The notes under the pieces were generated by a model. That model did not search any database. It was not told the origin of the DNA and saw only the letters and a list, made by a program, of their open reading frames with translations. DNA of 64,000 nt from Serratia symbiotica (GTDB lineage: Bacteria > Pseudomonadota > Gammaproteobacteria > Enterobacterales > Enterobacteriaceae), in the NCBI GenBank assembly GCA_011754105.1, contig JAAKDF010000001.1, positions 142,282 through 206,281 on the forward strand, read 5' to 3'. Shown piece by piece: positions 22,939 to 33,494 of the stretch. The first letter of the stretch is position 1. Every line of letters starts with the position of its first letter. Both the position numbers and the translations under genes were made by a program.

Positions 22939-23807
22939 GATTCGCCTCCCATTCGAACCATGCGTTCTGACGTTCCAAACGCCATTTGCAAAGCGCTTTT
23001 TTTAAAAACAGGGTCACTATCGCCATCAAGGTCAGCAACGCGGCAGCAGTATAAGAGCACACGGCGTTATAATCCTGTTGCAGCAGTTAAACCTGTAGTG
23101 GCAAGCTATAGGTTTAACCACGAATTAAAACTGATACCACCAAGACTGCACCAAACTCACCGATGGCGTGTGCATTGGTCAGCACCACACAATATAGCAT
23201 CGACTAGCGAATATTAGGCAGCGTGACGCGCCAGAACATCTGCCATCCAGATGCATCCAGCATTATCGCGGCCTCTTCTTCCTGGCTATCCTGGCTGAAC
23301 ATCACCGGCACCAGTTCGCGTACCACAAATTGGCAGGTGACGAAAAAAGTCACCAACATCATGCCCGTCCAAGAGAAGATAATCTGGATGCTATACGTAT
23401 TCAGCCAACTGCCTAGCAGGCTGTTGGCTGACGTAAAACAGCAGGTAAATCAGCTCAGCCACCACTGGTGATACGGCTAACGGGATATCGATCAGGGTCA
23501 GTAATAACTGGCGTCCTGGAAATGTAAAACGTGTCACCAACCACGCCAGCAGTGTGCCAAAAATCAGGTTGCACGGCACAGTGGACAACGCGATCACTAC
23601 CGTGAGCCAAATGGTGAGCAACATGTCTGGATCGATCATGTTGCTCCATATTACACCGATACCCTTGGAGAAAGACTCGGCAAAAATAGATACTATGGGC
23701 ACAACCAGCAGTAACACTGAGAACAGCATACCTATGGCGATCAGCGACCATTTGGCCCAGTTAATACTAGGACGGTCGACAGCGTTCAAAGCGGAAATAT
23801 CAGCCAC
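22928..23807 (-). pseudogene. cysW: cysW, sulfate/thiosulfate permease subunit, broken
   Basis: Starts at GTG 23807 (VADISALNAVDRPSINWAKW) and is open through LLAWLVTRFTFPGRQ and AVSPVVAELIYLLFY to about 23391. The C-terminal half then appears in other frames (AIGEFGAV, LQQDYNAV, LMAIVTLFLKKALCKWRLE). It ends ANHAH at 22928. Inner-membrane subunit, inactivated by frameshifts. Confidence 0.9.
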
Positions 23808-24290
23808 CAGTAGTTTCACCGATGCGTTGACCAAAACGGCTTTGCAAAACGTTAATGCTATACAGCAATAACAGAGACACTGCCAAAATACCCAACTAGG
23901 TAAAGCTGACTTTGATATAAAAATACGCCAGCCATTGACTATACCAGCCGGAGGTGGAGAATAGCCCAGCCAGCGTCAAACCGGCCACTGCCGTTGGTAA
24001 CACAAACGGCAGATCGATCAAACCATCTAGTAGTGAACGGCCAGGAAAGCAATAGCGAGTAAATATCCAGACAATCACCATGCCGAACAGCGTGTTGAAC
24101 AGGCTGGCAACACCCGCCGCTAGCAGTGTCAGCTGATACGCTGCCCACCCACCTGAGGATTGGAAATTACCGCCCAATACTACGCTAGGTTTATCTGCGC
24201 CAACTGCATCACCAGCGCGCTAAGCGGAAGCAACAGGATCAGGCAGGTGTAAAATAGGCTCCCTCCGAGGCCAAGACGAAATCCAGGCAT
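23800..24290 (-). pseudogene. cysT: cysT (cysU), sulfate/thiosulfate permease subunit, internally deleted
   Basis: The N-terminal part reads MPGFRLGLGGSLFYTC, LILLLPLSALVMQLAQ, then FTRYCFPGRSLLDGLIDLPF and LPTAVAGLTLAGLFS. It then jumps, after a stop at about 23897, to the C-terminal LLYSINVLQSRFGQRIG. Roughly 130 residues in the middle, including the permease EAA loop, are missing. The 3' end overlaps the cysW start. Confidence 0.88.
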
Positions 24291-24317
24291 AACCCGCTTC
24301 CCGTACCAAGACAAAAT

Positions 24318-25106
24318 TTACTTATATCCTGCCGCTAATAGCTGATCCAGATAGCCGCCGGTGGAAAAATGGGTTTTAATTCCTTGAGGACAAGCCACCA
24401 AATTAATCTTACACCCGAAATAGCCGTGTATCAGGGAACTTCCCCTTCACCACCGCTGCCATCGCTATTGGGTAATAGACCCTATAATAGAAGCGAGTGA
24501 TCACTTGCTTCTATTGTCTAACTCCACCAGATTTTTGAGCAGACGAGTCATAAAGGCACGGTTCTCGGCTTGATCGTTACCATCATTCTGGCTGGCAGCA
24601 CTCCAAGCGGCCAGATAGGTGTAACGGCCATTACCGAAAGTTTTTGGATTTGGGAACATCAGATTCACATCGTCACGCACCAGATCGTGCCAGGTGTAGA
24701 TGTCTTTCGGGTTCCCCTTGGGCACCAAGAACGCCATGGTTGAATAAAATGGCGAACTGTTGTTGGGTAAGCGGGACTGCCAACCAGTTGGGATTAGTTG
24801 ACTACGGATCATGTAAGATCCGCACATCGGTTACCTTATTATAGGTCACCACGTCTGCGCGTAATCCTTGCAGGATCGCCAGCGCCTGCTTGGAGGAACC
24901 AGCATGAGACTGCTTAATGGTCAGTTTGTCATGCGGATGCTGCTGGTTCCATTGTTTTTTAAAGCTGTTATTCAGCACGGTAAACAACTCATGGAAAATG
25001 TCATAAGAGCTGTTCAGCAATTCCGCTGACGACGCAGCACCGCAGGCTAACAGCGCGGCAGCCAGCCATCCTTTCAGCACGATATTTTTACCGCAGTTTG
25101 TTTCAT
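24318..25106 (-). pseudogene. cysP: cysP, thiosulfate-binding periplasmic protein, broken
   Basis: The N-terminal secretion signal ([18 protein letters not shown]) leads into [52 protein letters not shown] and [18 protein letters not shown]. These match the CysP/Sbp family. The frame breaks near 24830, about 100 residues are missing after [12 protein letters not shown], and the tail (YYRVYYP, FPDTRLFRV, GGYLDQLLAAGYK) follows. First gene of the cysPTWA operon, all four dead. Confidence 0.9.
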
Positions 25107-25280
25107 TATGTACCTTAGCTCGCTGAGTCAATTTATCCGGCTTTCATCTTAATAGAGTCAGTGTATTTATAACTCACTGCAGAGTAGTAACGCTTTTATA
25201 TACCGTTTAGTGATTTTCAATCATAAAATGCTATAATTCAGGCGAGAAGCAGGTTTTCTAGGGTTAAATTTATCACTTTT

Positions 25281-25316
25281 TATGGAGGGGATGGCTGTAA
25301 AGCCATCCCCTCCATA
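25281..25316. repeat. perfect hairpin upstream of the dead cys operon
   Basis: A 16-bp perfect stem, TATGGAGGGGATGGCT / AGCCATCCCCTCCATA, with a 4-base loop. The pairing extends by four further T-A pairs (TTTT / AAAA). The flanks offer no clear T-tract beyond the stem in either direction, so this is not a canonical terminator as it stands, although it sits where the yfeY-cysP spacer would carry one. Confidence 0.7.
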
Positions 25317-25447
25317 AAACTAGGGTAGTAAGCGATGACCTGCCATCAACGCTTAGCATTGATAAAGCCGGTTTTTTGTAGGCGGTGTTATACCTATTAT
25401 TATATGGTTCCTTCTGGCTAAGGAGTTTAGCAAGATTTTATTCATAA

Positions 25448-25950
25448 CTGTGGGTTAGCATGCTAGATAATCTTGCTGATCGCCTAGTTTTTCTGCGTGT
25501 CGTCCGGCGGGATAATATCCTGCTAACTGGCCAATTTGCCGCTGAAAATATAGGTGACATGCTTGCTTTGCTCCGCTATACAAGTCACCTTTCCAGCGTC
25601 TTCGTCGGTAGCAAGTTTATAGGCACCGAACGCCTTGCTGTACATATTGCTAAACGGCGTGCCAAGCTTGGTAACCCCATAAGGTCACCACATTTTGATC
25701 TATGATCTCCATCTCCTGCACCCGGCCCTTGGGTTGACCAATAATCACCAGCTTCACCGTATCGCTAGATAGCTCCTGATAATAGGCAACGACCTGGCCA
25801 TTGCGGATCGCCATACCGCCGCGTAGGCGGTAGTTGCTGCCGAACCCTTTGAGCGGCACAATAGGCTAAGCTAAAAAAATTTAATAGGTCCTAACAGGCA
25901 ATGAGTAGTAGCGGCAACCACTAACAATAGTGGGCAAATATTTATTCCAT
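25448..25950 (-). pseudogene. yfeY: yfeY-like RpoE-regulated lipoprotein, broken
   Basis: The C-terminal half is open at 25650-25859 (GSNYRLRGGMAIRNGQVVAY ... EMEIIDQNVVTLWG). Further pieces downstream in other frames (VTYIFSGKLA, DIIPPDDT, AISKII) have stops replacing Trp. Upstream, a short hydrophobic stretch (CPLLLVVAATT) may be the lipoprotein signal. The position between the cys operon and ypeA/hemF fits YfeY of relatives. Function of the family is unknown. Confidence 0.6.
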
Positions 25951-25979
25951 TACTATTTAACATCAATGGCATAAGTTAT

Positions 25980-26362
25980 GATGAGCGCCCTGCCTTACCG
26001 AGATTATCGTACATATCGACCATGCTGTTATTGTCTTCACTTACCATTAGTTGGATATTTTAGCAACCACGGGTGATCAGCTTCTTTTCCAGAAGTATAA
26101 TCAATGCGTTGGCAATACCATGCCCACGTTAATCAGGATGTACCACGAGATAATAGGGCGAACCATAGTGAGCCATGGTACCCCCGATCACTGAACACAC
26201 CACCTATCCGCCCACTTCCGCCACCAAGAATAGATCAGCATCATTATTCAGTTTATGCTCAAAATCTATCTCCGGATCGTTCCATGGCTGCAGCAGATCA
26301 CACCGCTCACTACAGGGCAGTGACCTCTTAAAATCGTCTTGTTGAAATATGCGAATTTTTAT
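25980..26362 (-). pseudogene. ypeA: ypeA, GNAT N-acetyltransferase, broken
   Basis: Readable pieces: [11 protein letters not shown] at the expected N-terminus, where the ATG has become [32 protein letters not shown]; a stop; YYLVVHPD, a stop, RGHGIANALI (acetyl-CoA loop) and CNIQLMVSEDN. The product would be a small cytoplasmic acetyltransferase. It lies beside hemF as in relatives (amiA, normally between, is gone). Confidence 0.85.
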
Positions 26363-26715
26363 CGATGTTGGTCGCTGTTAAATTAAGGTGTTGATATAAT
26401 CATCGTGGGATTATTGGCATACGCAATACCAAACTGCAATTTACCCCGCTATTTGGCTGTCCTAAAGCGCTTCAATCATTACTCCAGCACAAGGGGTGCT
26501 GCCACCAGCGGCGAATAAGAACCTTTCCCAGTCGACGTGTATTATAGCAGCCCGTTTGCACCACAGGGACAGCACACAATCACCGCAGCGTACACGGAGT
26601 ACGTGAGGAAGGTGAGCCATGCTCAGGGCCAAATGGTAAATAAAATAGTCTAATGTGAAATGTTCTAGGGGTATACTCTATACCTTGTTTAGTTAAGCGC
26701 TATGAATAATCCCAG
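26363..26715. other. ypeA-hemF spacer
   Basis: No gene. It contains a copy of the intergenic repeat at about 26560-26625 and the likely hemF promoter region, AT-rich around 26640-26690. amiA, usual here in E. coli, is absent. Confidence 0.5.
26560..26625. repeat. intergenic repeat, copy 2
   Basis: CACCGCAGCGTACACGGAGT, then ACGTGAGGAAGGTGAGC, closely parallels the second half of the element at 920-1012. TACACGGAGTACGTGA is itself partly palindromic. Confidence 0.45.
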
Positions 26716-27636
26716 ATGAGTATACTCGCCCTCGCTGAAGTAAAATCCTTCCTGCTGGCATTGCAGGATAGCATCTGCACGCAACTATCCCAAGCCGACG
26801 GCGACACCGTTTTCACCGAAGTACAATGGAAGCATGAAGAAGGCGGCGGCGGCCGTAGCCGCGTACTGGCTAACGGCACGGTATTCGAAAAAGCAGGGGT
26901 AAACTTTTCCCACGTATCCGGTGCCACGCTGCCCGCATCCTCTACCGCGCACCGCCCTGAACTGACCGGGCGTAGCTTCCAAGCACTGGGCGTATCGTTG
27001 GTAGTTCATCCCCTCAGCCCTTACATTCCTACCAGCCACGCTAACGTGCGTTTCTTTATCGCCGAAAAACCTGGTGAAGATGCGGTGTGGTGGTTCGGTG
27101 GTGGCTTTGACTTGACACCATTCTACGGATTTAAAGAGGATGCAGTACACTGGCACCATACCGCCCAGCGGCTGTGTGCCCCTTTCGGCAATGAAGTCTA
27201 TGCCAAATACAAGAAATGGTGTGATGATTACTTTTTTATCAAGCACCGTAACGAAGCACGTGGCATCGGCGGCCTGTTCTATGATGACCTGAATACGCCA
27301 GACTTTAACTACTGCTTTGCCTTTACCCGCGCGGTAGGTGAAGGCTTCCTTGACGCCTATCTGCCAATCGTCGCAAAACGCAAAACGCTGGGCTGGGGTG
27401 AGCGTGAACGCCAATTCCAACTTTATCGCCGTAGTCGCTATGTTGAGTTCAACTTGGTGTGGGATCGCGGCACACTATTCGGGTTACAAACCGGCGGCCG
27501 TACCGAGTCGATTTTGATGTCGATGCCGCCGCTGGTACGCTGGGAATACCACTACCAACAGCCAGACGATAGTCATGAAGCGGCGCTGTACCGCGATTTC
27601 CTGCCGGTGCGAAACTGGACAATGGAGCCTGAATGA
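26716..27636 (+). CDS. hemF: hemF, oxygen-dependent coproporphyrinogen III oxidase
   Basis: Converts coproporphyrinogen III to protoporphyrinogen IX with O2. The 306-residue product has [72 protein letters not shown] and [20 protein letters not shown], all conserved in HemF. Length is typical (E. coli 299). Intact; I see no lesion. Presence of the aerobic enzyme suggests continued haem synthesis under oxygen. Confidence 0.97.
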   Translation: MSILALAEVKSFLLALQDSICTQLSQADGDTVFTEVQWKHEEGGGGRSRVLANGTVFEKAGVNFSHVSGATLPASSTAHRPELTGRSFQALGVSLVVHPLSPYIPTSHANVRFFIAEKPGEDAVWWFGGGFDLTPFYGFKEDAVHWHHTAQRLCAPFGNEVYAKYKKWCDDYFFIKHRNEARGIGGLFYDDLNTPDFNYCFAFTRAVGEGFLDAYLPIVAKRKTLGWGERERQFQLYRRSRYVEFNLVWDRGTLFGLQTGGRTESILMSMPPLVRWEYHYQQPDDSHEAALYRDFLPVRNWTMEPE

Positions 27637-28020
27637 TGCAGATGTGGGTCAATGCGGACGGCTGCCAGAAGGTGATCAAGGATGTACTTTCCCGCGCAGC
27701 CGATCGCACTGCCATGCCGATAATGCTGGTGGCCAACCAGCCATTGTAGACACCACCGTCGAAATTTATTTGCACCCTGCAAGTAGCGGCGGTTTTTGAC
27801 GTAGCGGATAAAGAGATCGTACACCGCTGTTAGAAAGGCGATCTGGTGATCACCGCTGACATCCTGTTGGCGGCACAGGTGATAAAAAAAAGGCACATTT
27901 GTGTTGAACCCGCGTGGCGAACGCTACACGCCAGATACTATCCGCGAGCGCCTCAACATGCGCGACTTTATCGACACCCTGCGCTCCAGCGGCATCCAAA
28001 TCGGTAGCCCTAAATAGCCT
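27633..28020 (+). pseudogene. yaiI: yaiI/YqxD-family (DUF188) protein, broken
   Basis: Begins [20 protein letters not shown] (family WVDADACPNVIKE), continues [11 protein letters not shown], a stop, LQVAAVFDVADKEIVH and DLVITADILLAAQVI. After a shift it reads [19 protein letters not shown] and [14 protein letters not shown] segments. At least two frameshifts and two stops. The ATG overlaps the hemF stop. Family function is unknown. Confidence 0.85.
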
Positions 28021-28024
28021 GCCG

Positions 28025-28284
28025 CGGGCTGTAGAAACAGCAGTTACGCGATTTTGTCGAGTGGTTAGGTTGCGCATCTACTGCTTAATACTCGCGGTAC
28101 CACCTGACGCAAGCTGGATAAAACGCAGCGTAACATCTGTAATAATGCCGATGCCTCCATCGCGGTGATGCTGGCGCAACCGGCGATCATCAAACAGCTG
28201 CTGCTGGATGACGGCCAGGGGTACAACATGATCGGTTTCAGCCACAACAGCCATCAGCAATTTATCTCCGAGGTCACCACATGA
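28025..28284 (+). pseudogene. yffB: yffB, ArsC/Spx-like protein, 5'-truncated and broken
   Basis: The C-terminal part is readable: QLRDFVEWLG, LLNTRGTT, a stop in place of Trp, RKLDKTQR, AQPAIIKQLLL and [15 protein letters not shown], with the stop overlapping dapE. The N-terminal thioredoxin-like half with the active Cys is gone. The preceding sequence is the end of yaiI, so a deletion joined the two. yffB-dapE adjacency is ancestral. Confidence 0.85.
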
Positions 28285-29408
28285 TTTGCCAAGTTATCGA
28301 ACTGGCTCAACAATTGATCAAACGCCCTTCCCTCAGCCCACATGATGAAGGCTGCCAGCAATTGCTGATTGCGCGCCTGAAGGCGATCGGCTTTACTATC
28401 GAAAAGCTGGATTTCGACGATACTCAGAACTTCTGGGCCTGGCGCGGTGAAGGCCAAACGCTAGCATTTGCTGGCCACACCGATGTGGTGCCGGTAGGCG
28501 ACGAGAAATGCTGGCACAACCCGCCGTTTGAACCAACCATCCACGATAGCATGCTATATGGCCGTGGCGCTGCTGATATGAAAGGATCATTAGCGGCGAT
28601 GGTGGTAGCGGCAGAGCGCTTTGTTGCTGCCAACGCCACTCATCAAGGTCGGCTGGCGTTTCTGATCACTTCCGACGAAGAAGCCAGCGCCGTCCACGGC
28701 ACGGCCAAAGTGGTGGAGGTACTAATGGCACGCAACGAGCAACTGGATTATTGCTTGGTCGGCGAACCTTCCAGCACTGACCGCGTCGGCGATGTGGTAA
28801 AAAACGGTCGCCGTGGTTCGATCACTGCCAACCTGCGTATTCACGGTGTTCAGGGTCACATTGCCTATCCGCATTTGGCAGATAACCCAGTACACGGCGC
28901 CATACCAGCACTGAATGAATTAGTAGCGATCGAATGGGATCAGGGCAACGAATTCTTCCCGCCGACTAGCATGCAGATCGCCAATATTAGGGCTGGCACC
29001 GGCAGCAATAATGTGCTCCCTGGTGAGCTGTGGGTGCAATTTAACTTCCGCTTCAGCCCTGAGATGACCGATGCGATGATCAAGCAACGCTGCAACGCGT
29101 TGCTTGATCGCCACCAACTGAACTACAGCATCGAATGGCATCTGTCCGGGAAACCATTCCTTACTCCACGTGGTGCACTGGTGGACGCCGTGGTCAATGC
29201 AGTTGAGCACTATTCTGAATTAACACCACAGTTGCTAACCACAGGCGGTACCTCTGATGGCCGCTTTATCGCTCAAATGGGGGCGCAGGTGGTAGAGCTG
29301 GGGCCGGTCAATGCCACCATCCACAAGGTTAACGAGTGCGTGAATGCCGCCGATCTGCAACTGCTGAGCCGTATGTACCAACGCATCATGGAGCAACTAG
29401 TAACATGA
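28281..29408 (+). CDS. dapE: dapE, succinyl-diaminopimelate desuccinylase
   Basis: Di-zinc M20 hydrolase of lysine/meso-diaminopimelate synthesis. The 375-residue product has the metal-ligand motif [28 protein letters not shown] (bridging Asp), [12 protein letters not shown] (catalytic Glu pair) and [10 protein letters not shown] near the C-terminus. The starting ATG overlaps the dead yffB stop. Intact with normal length, consistent with retention of lysine and peptidoglycan precursor supply. Confidence 0.97.
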   Translation: MICQVIELAQQLIKRPSLSPHDEGCQQLLIARLKAIGFTIEKLDFDDTQNFWAWRGEGQTLAFAGHTDVVPVGDEKCWHNPPFEPTIHDSMLYGRGAADMKGSLAAMVVAAERFVAANATHQGRLAFLITSDEEASAVHGTAKVVEVLMARNEQLDYCLVGEPSSTDRVGDVVKNGRRGSITANLRIHGVQGHIAYPHLADNPVHGAIPALNELVAIEWDQGNEFFPPTSMQIANIRAGTGSNNVLPGELWVQFNFRFSPEMTDAMIKQRCNALLDRHQLNYSIEWHLSGKPFLTPRGALVDAVVNAVEHYSELTPQLLTTGGTSDGRFIAQMGAQVVELGPVNATIHKVNECVNAADLQLLSRMYQRIMEQLVT

Positions 29409-29975
29409 TGACCAAAGAAATGCTTACCGGGCGCTCTACCTAACACTTGGCATTACTCAGTGTCAACCACCGTCTTATAGCCTGCTGCGGTGGTCGCATT
29501 CCTAGCCATGCAGCAGGCTGCGCAGCACAGGTGGAGGGATTAAATCTGCAACCAGCCAGCACGTTCCGTAATTTCCCGCGGCAATTGGCAAGCTGGAATG
29601 GAAAATTATGTGGCGAGCACCCAGTATTTGATAGGGGCGGCCAACCGATTGACGTCACACTGCTGTCTACTGCCGAGCGCTGTGAAACCATCCGACGCTG
29701 GTTGGCATTGCCAGGTGCAAGCCGACCATCACTAGGGCTGTGATCTGGACGTGTATGAGCCGTTACTGCTACTAGAAGTTCAAAAGCTGCAACTGAAACC
29801 CTGGTAATATGAGCTAGGGGGTGACTTCTACCCGCTTAATTAATGGCTGACGGAACATATGGCGGAATGCGGCTGCTGCTGGCTTTGCAGAACTAAAAAG
29901 TGGTCGGCGCCTAATGGCTTGAACGCCATTTGCCATCAATATTTTCGCGTTTTATACGATGTGAAGAAAAAGACT
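29405..29975 (+). pseudogene. M15/LAS-family D-Ala-D-Ala carboxypeptidase-like protein, broken
   Basis: Starts [12 protein letters not shown] overlapping dapE, followed by a stop. LNLQPASTFRNFPRQLASWN and HPVFDRGGQPIDVTLLS are then open from 29447. After ALPGAS the frame shifts to HH-G-CDLDVYEP, the family zinc-binding SxHxxGxAxD-type motif, and then YELGGDFYPLN and WLTEHMAE with stops. The product would trim peptidoglycan peptides. Family recognition is from these motifs; no gene symbol is certain. Confidence 0.7.
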
Positions 29976-29979
29976 GAAT

Positions 29980-30166
29980 ATGCAATGATTAGCAAATCGC
30001 TGGTGGATTATGCTACTGAATCCCGATGTGGATAATCGTCAGCGTCGTCAAAGATCTGCGGTGCGTGAACCTCAAAAGCTATCTGACCGACAAGCCAGAA
30101 CTGCCGACGCGCTGCGATAACAACTCTTAAGGGGACGACGAAGACGACTGGCCGAAAAAGAAATAA
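29980..30166 (+). pseudogene. ypfN: ypfN, small membrane protein, broken
   Basis: ATG at 29980 reads MQ-stop-LANRWWIMLL (family MDWLAKYWWI). After a shift it reads IIVSVVKDL, the tail LTDKPELPTRC, a stop, and DDEDDWPKKK with a stop at 30164. The small size, the single transmembrane segment and the acidic-then-KK tail all match YpfN. Confidence 0.8.
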
Positions 30167-30209
30167 TATTAAAGCGCCGAATTCTAGCCCCCTGTCTATA
30201 TATGCTAAA

Positions 30210-32264
30210 TCAACAAAAACGGACGGTCCAAGTGCGCCACTGGTAACAATGTTGAGCATCAAGCTGCGTCAATGCTTCCGCCGCCTCATGCCGCCAGTGA
30301 CGCAGCAGGGCTTTCTCACTACTGAGACCCAACTGTATGATGCACTGCGCTGGCGTTTGCTGCCGTTGTAAATGCAGGCGCAACGCCAGTAGTGGCAGGC
30401 GACTGATACGTAGCAGTCGCTGTAGGGCTCCCAGGCTTGCCTCCAGCTGCCGATGGGCAAAGGAGAAACCAGCCAACTCGCGCCAATCCTCCTGCGCTAA
30501 TTGTGGGTCGTCGCCATCAAAGGGGAGCATCAATTGCACATTGATGCGCTGCTGCAACCACTGCCAATCGCGCTCTAAGCGCTGATGCGCCGCCTGCCGC
30601 AGTGCCTCCCCCTGTTTGCTCAACGGCAGGATGGCCATGGCGGTATAGCATCCGCTTCGGCTCTCCAACTTGCTGCCAATGCGAACCAACTCAAAGCCAC
30701 ATGACTCCCAGAAGCGCCACAGTGGCTCGGTATAACCGAAGCTTACTGAGAGAAAATCCAGTCCCTGCACCTGTTGATGCTGTTGTGCTATCAAGCGGCG
30801 GGCGATACCCTGCCGCCGCAGTGCGGGCAGTACGGCAATGCGCGTAATGCGCCGTGAATGCAACATCGGTGCCCACCATTGACCGCCGTGCGCAGCCAAA
30901 GACTGTGCCACCAAATTGCCACGCGGTCGCCGCCGCCCAGCCCAGACACCATGTGCTAATTCGGCGTTAAGGCTGCCTTCATCCACAAGCCATAGCGCAC
31001 CGACCACCTCCTGCGCCATCTGTGCCAAAGTAAAATGCATGCCGGGTGCATCCATCAGCCGACGTAAATCCAACGGCGAAGTACGGTAATGCGCACTACT
31101 CAATAAGGAATAAAAACACCGTAGCCGCTGAGGATCTGCACACAGCTCCTGCTGTTTAACCTGGCTGACGCTGATCTCCTGCTTAGCCGCCTGCCATTCT
31201 GGCAGTTCGTTGAACAACAGCGCTTTATTTATCACCCGTTCCAGCGTATCGTCCTGCGTCCAGCGCATCGGTTGTTGCAGGCTAAGAGGGCGATACGCTG
31301 GCAACTCGGCGCAAAACTTGAGCAAAAAGCCGCGCCCGCTGCCTTCATACCCCTGCACCGTGGTGGTCAATAGCACTCGAGCAAAATAACTGACCAATTG
31401 TTGTAACAGCGGGCCAGGAATAGCGGCCGCCTCATCCACCAACAACCAACCCACTTTACTGACGTCCTGCCTACGGCAGTGCGCCAGCAGTACATCTGGC
31501 GCCCAGAACTGCGCACGGCCTTGCGACCATTCGCCCACAACCTCGGTAGCTGCCCGGCTCGGCCCGGTAATCCAGCAACTCAGCGGTGAATTCGCCACCA
31601 GCATACCCGCTAACGTTGATTTGCCGCGACCACGCGCAGCAGTAAGCACCCAGATGCCGGATGTAGCCTTCAGCAACTGCCTCAACAGCTCCTGCTGTTC
31701 CGTGGAAGGGCGACCATCAGGTTGCTGCCAGCTAGCACGTTCAGCTAGCGGTGCCAGTACCAAAGTCTCACCCTGCTGCCACAGCGTTACCTCGTCGTCA
31801 GCGGACAGTTGACGTTGCAGATGATGGATAAAATGCGGGGTTGTGATCGGCTGTGAACCATTACTCCAGCGCAGGCTGTCGTCATCCTTCAGTCGGTGCC
31901 ACTGCCGCCACGGCGGAGTTAACAGCAGCAGCCAACTGCCAGCACGCAATACGCCTGACAACACCGCGAGCGCCTCAACATCCAGCGCCTGCGTGGCGTC
32001 AAATACCGCATGCAGCCGCTCCTGCCCTAACAACTTACGCACCGCACCGCTCGCCAATGTCGACAAACCTGGTAGCGGGCGTGAGCCGATCCACGGCCAG
32101 TCGCCCGGTAGCGTAGCAGCCAGCCATTGCGCCTGCTGACGGCACCATTCAGATTCACCGCTGATTACCAGCAGACGCCTAATGCCCTGTTGCTGCATAC
32201 GCTGTTGCATTGCTTGTAACATTAGAGTCCAAACTGAAAGTTTGCCAGCTTTAGGTTGCGGCAT
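30210..32264 (-). CDS. tmcA: tmcA (ypfI), tRNA(Met) cytidine acetyltransferase
   Basis: ATP-dependent acetylation of C34 in elongator tRNA-Met. The 684-residue product has an N-terminal DUF1726 region, an RNA-helicase-like ATPase domain with Walker A TAARGRGKSTLAG and Walker B WLLVDEAAAIP, and a C-terminal GNAT domain with acetyl-CoA loop IAVLPALRRQGIARRL followed by FLSVSFGYT. Length is close to E. coli (671). Intact. ypfH, normally next to it, is missing. Confidence 0.96.
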   Translation of the reverse strand: MPQPKAGKLSVWTLMLQAMQQRMQQQGIRRLLVISGESEWCRQQAQWLAATLPGDWPWIGSRPLPGLSTLASGAVRKLLGQERLHAVFDATQALDVEALAVLSGVLRAGSWLLLLTPPWRQWHRLKDDDSLRWSNGSQPITTPHFIHHLQRQLSADDEVTLWQQGETLVLAPLAERASWQQPDGRPSTEQQELLRQLLKATSGIWVLTAARGRGKSTLAGMLVANSPLSCWITGPSRAATEVVGEWSQGRAQFWAPDVLLAHCRRQDVSKVGWLLVDEAAAIPGPLLQQLVSYFARVLLTTTVQGYEGSGRGFLLKFCAELPAYRPLSLQQPMRWTQDDTLERVINKALLFNELPEWQAAKQEISVSQVKQQELCADPQRLRCFYSLLSSAHYRTSPLDLRRLMDAPGMHFTLAQMAQEVVGALWLVDEGSLNAELAHGVWAGRRRPRGNLVAQSLAAHGGQWWAPMLHSRRITRIAVLPALRRQGIARRLIAQQHQQVQGLDFLSVSFGYTEPLWRFWESCGFELVRIGSKLESRSGCYTAMAILPLSKQGEALRQAAHQRLERDWQWLQQRINVQLMLPFDGDDPQLAQEDWRELAGFSFAHRQLEASLGALQRLLRISRLPLLALRLHLQRQQTPAQCIIQLGLSSEKALLRHWRHEAAEALTQLDAQHCYQWRTWTVRFC

Positions 32265-32328
32265 AGGTTGTTTTAATGGGAGGCAAATGTGTTGCAGGTT
32301 TTGGAATCACTGCTATCAAAGCCCTGTT

Positions 32329-33142
32329 TCAAACAAAAATAACGTTGCTGTTAAGGTACCATGAGTAAAGCAGTCTAGCTCTACCCTCCTTAGCTCTGCT
32401 GCTGCAATCGGTTATCACCGAGCCTGTTCGGCGTTCAGCGACGCCTATAAATCTCCGGCTTCTAGCATCTGCTGTTTCTCGACGAATTTTGCACCACACG
32501 CTAGCGAAACAGTCCGCTTGTAGCTCCATATTCACCTACAAGCGGTTAGCTTCTACTTGGCTGGCACTCTGATGCATCTGGCGTACCATAGATTAAATAC
32601 ACAGCAAGTTTTGCACATGATGGCCGACTTCATACGCCACAACGTAAGCCTGAGCAAAATCACCTCCCTTGCCAAGTGTGGTTTTCATATCTTGATAGAA
32701 CGACAGGTCAATATACACCGTATTGTCTGCTGGAGAATAATAGAATGGCCCCATCGCTGCCTGGCCAGTACCAAAACAGGTGCGCGTGACGCCACGATAT
32801 ATCAATCAGCTTGGGTTGCTGATAAGTTTTGCCCATGCGTTGGAGCAACTCATTCCAGTTATCTTCGGTCGATGCCGGAACTACCGAGGTAAATTTCGCT
32901 AGTTCATTGTCTTTCGGGCTGATATTGTCGCTTTGCTGTGAGCTGTACGTAACCCCACCTCCGCCGTTGAGGAGCGGCCACAGGTCGATGCAGTAGTAAC
33001 TAGCTACTAACATACTACCACCAGATTTCAATACCGTTCTTACCACCTAACGGTACCCGGAAACCCCTCCCACGCCAAGATCTGAAGACTGCCCGCGACG
33101 ACCCTTAGCATTATCACTTTCTCGACTCCCTTGCCAACGCAT
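32329..33142 (-). pseudogene. ypfJ: ypfJ, predicted zinc metalloprotease, broken
   Basis: Starts at 33142 with the family MRWQGxRESDN beginning, shifts frame near 33050, then reads [31 protein letters not shown], a shift, YRGVTRT and [19 protein letters not shown]. The zinc motif region is AYEVGHHVQ, so the first His of HExxH is Tyr. MELQADCFASVW follows in another frame. The gene is dead by frameshift as well as by loss of the metal ligand. Confidence 0.88.
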
Positions 33143-33494
33143 AATTCAACTCCAGATTAGGTTTTTTATAATGGTAGGAAACTCACTGAGTGATTACTCT
33201 TATAAAGAGTCAGCGGTAATGTAAATGTAGAATTTTTCTAGCAGTGTGGAGAATGAATCCAGCAATGGGCGCAAGTACATGATTATCCTATTATTAGGCC
33301 CCCTTAGAGCCTATCTTAGTAGGCATTCATTGTTGTAACATAGGCAGCGTGTAACAACTGGCACGTACATAGAATACGTGAGTATGGTGAACACTGCCAC
33401 AAATGCTGTGTAGCTTCTTGGTATCCAAGGATACCGACAGGAAATCTTAATGTTCGGGCGATCCAGGCCGATCGCGCGAAGCTCAGGCAGACGC
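33143..33494. other. ypfJ-purC spacer
   Basis: No gene recognised. It contains an intergenic repeat-like stretch at 33300-33385 and a short hairpin (GGTATC-CAAG-GATACC, about 33420-33436). Confidence 0.5.
33300..33385. repeat. intergenic repeat, copy 3
   Basis: GTACATAGAATACGTGAGTA and TGGTGAACACTG parallel the block TACACGGAGTACGTGAGGA / AGGTGAGC at 26595-26620. ATTGTTGTAACATAGGCAGC precedes it. More divergent than the other copies. Confidence 0.4.

Noticed and set aside
30269..32139. Several plus- and minus-strand ORFs inside tmcA
   Set aside because: They are antisense or alternative-frame shadows of an intact 684-codon gene.
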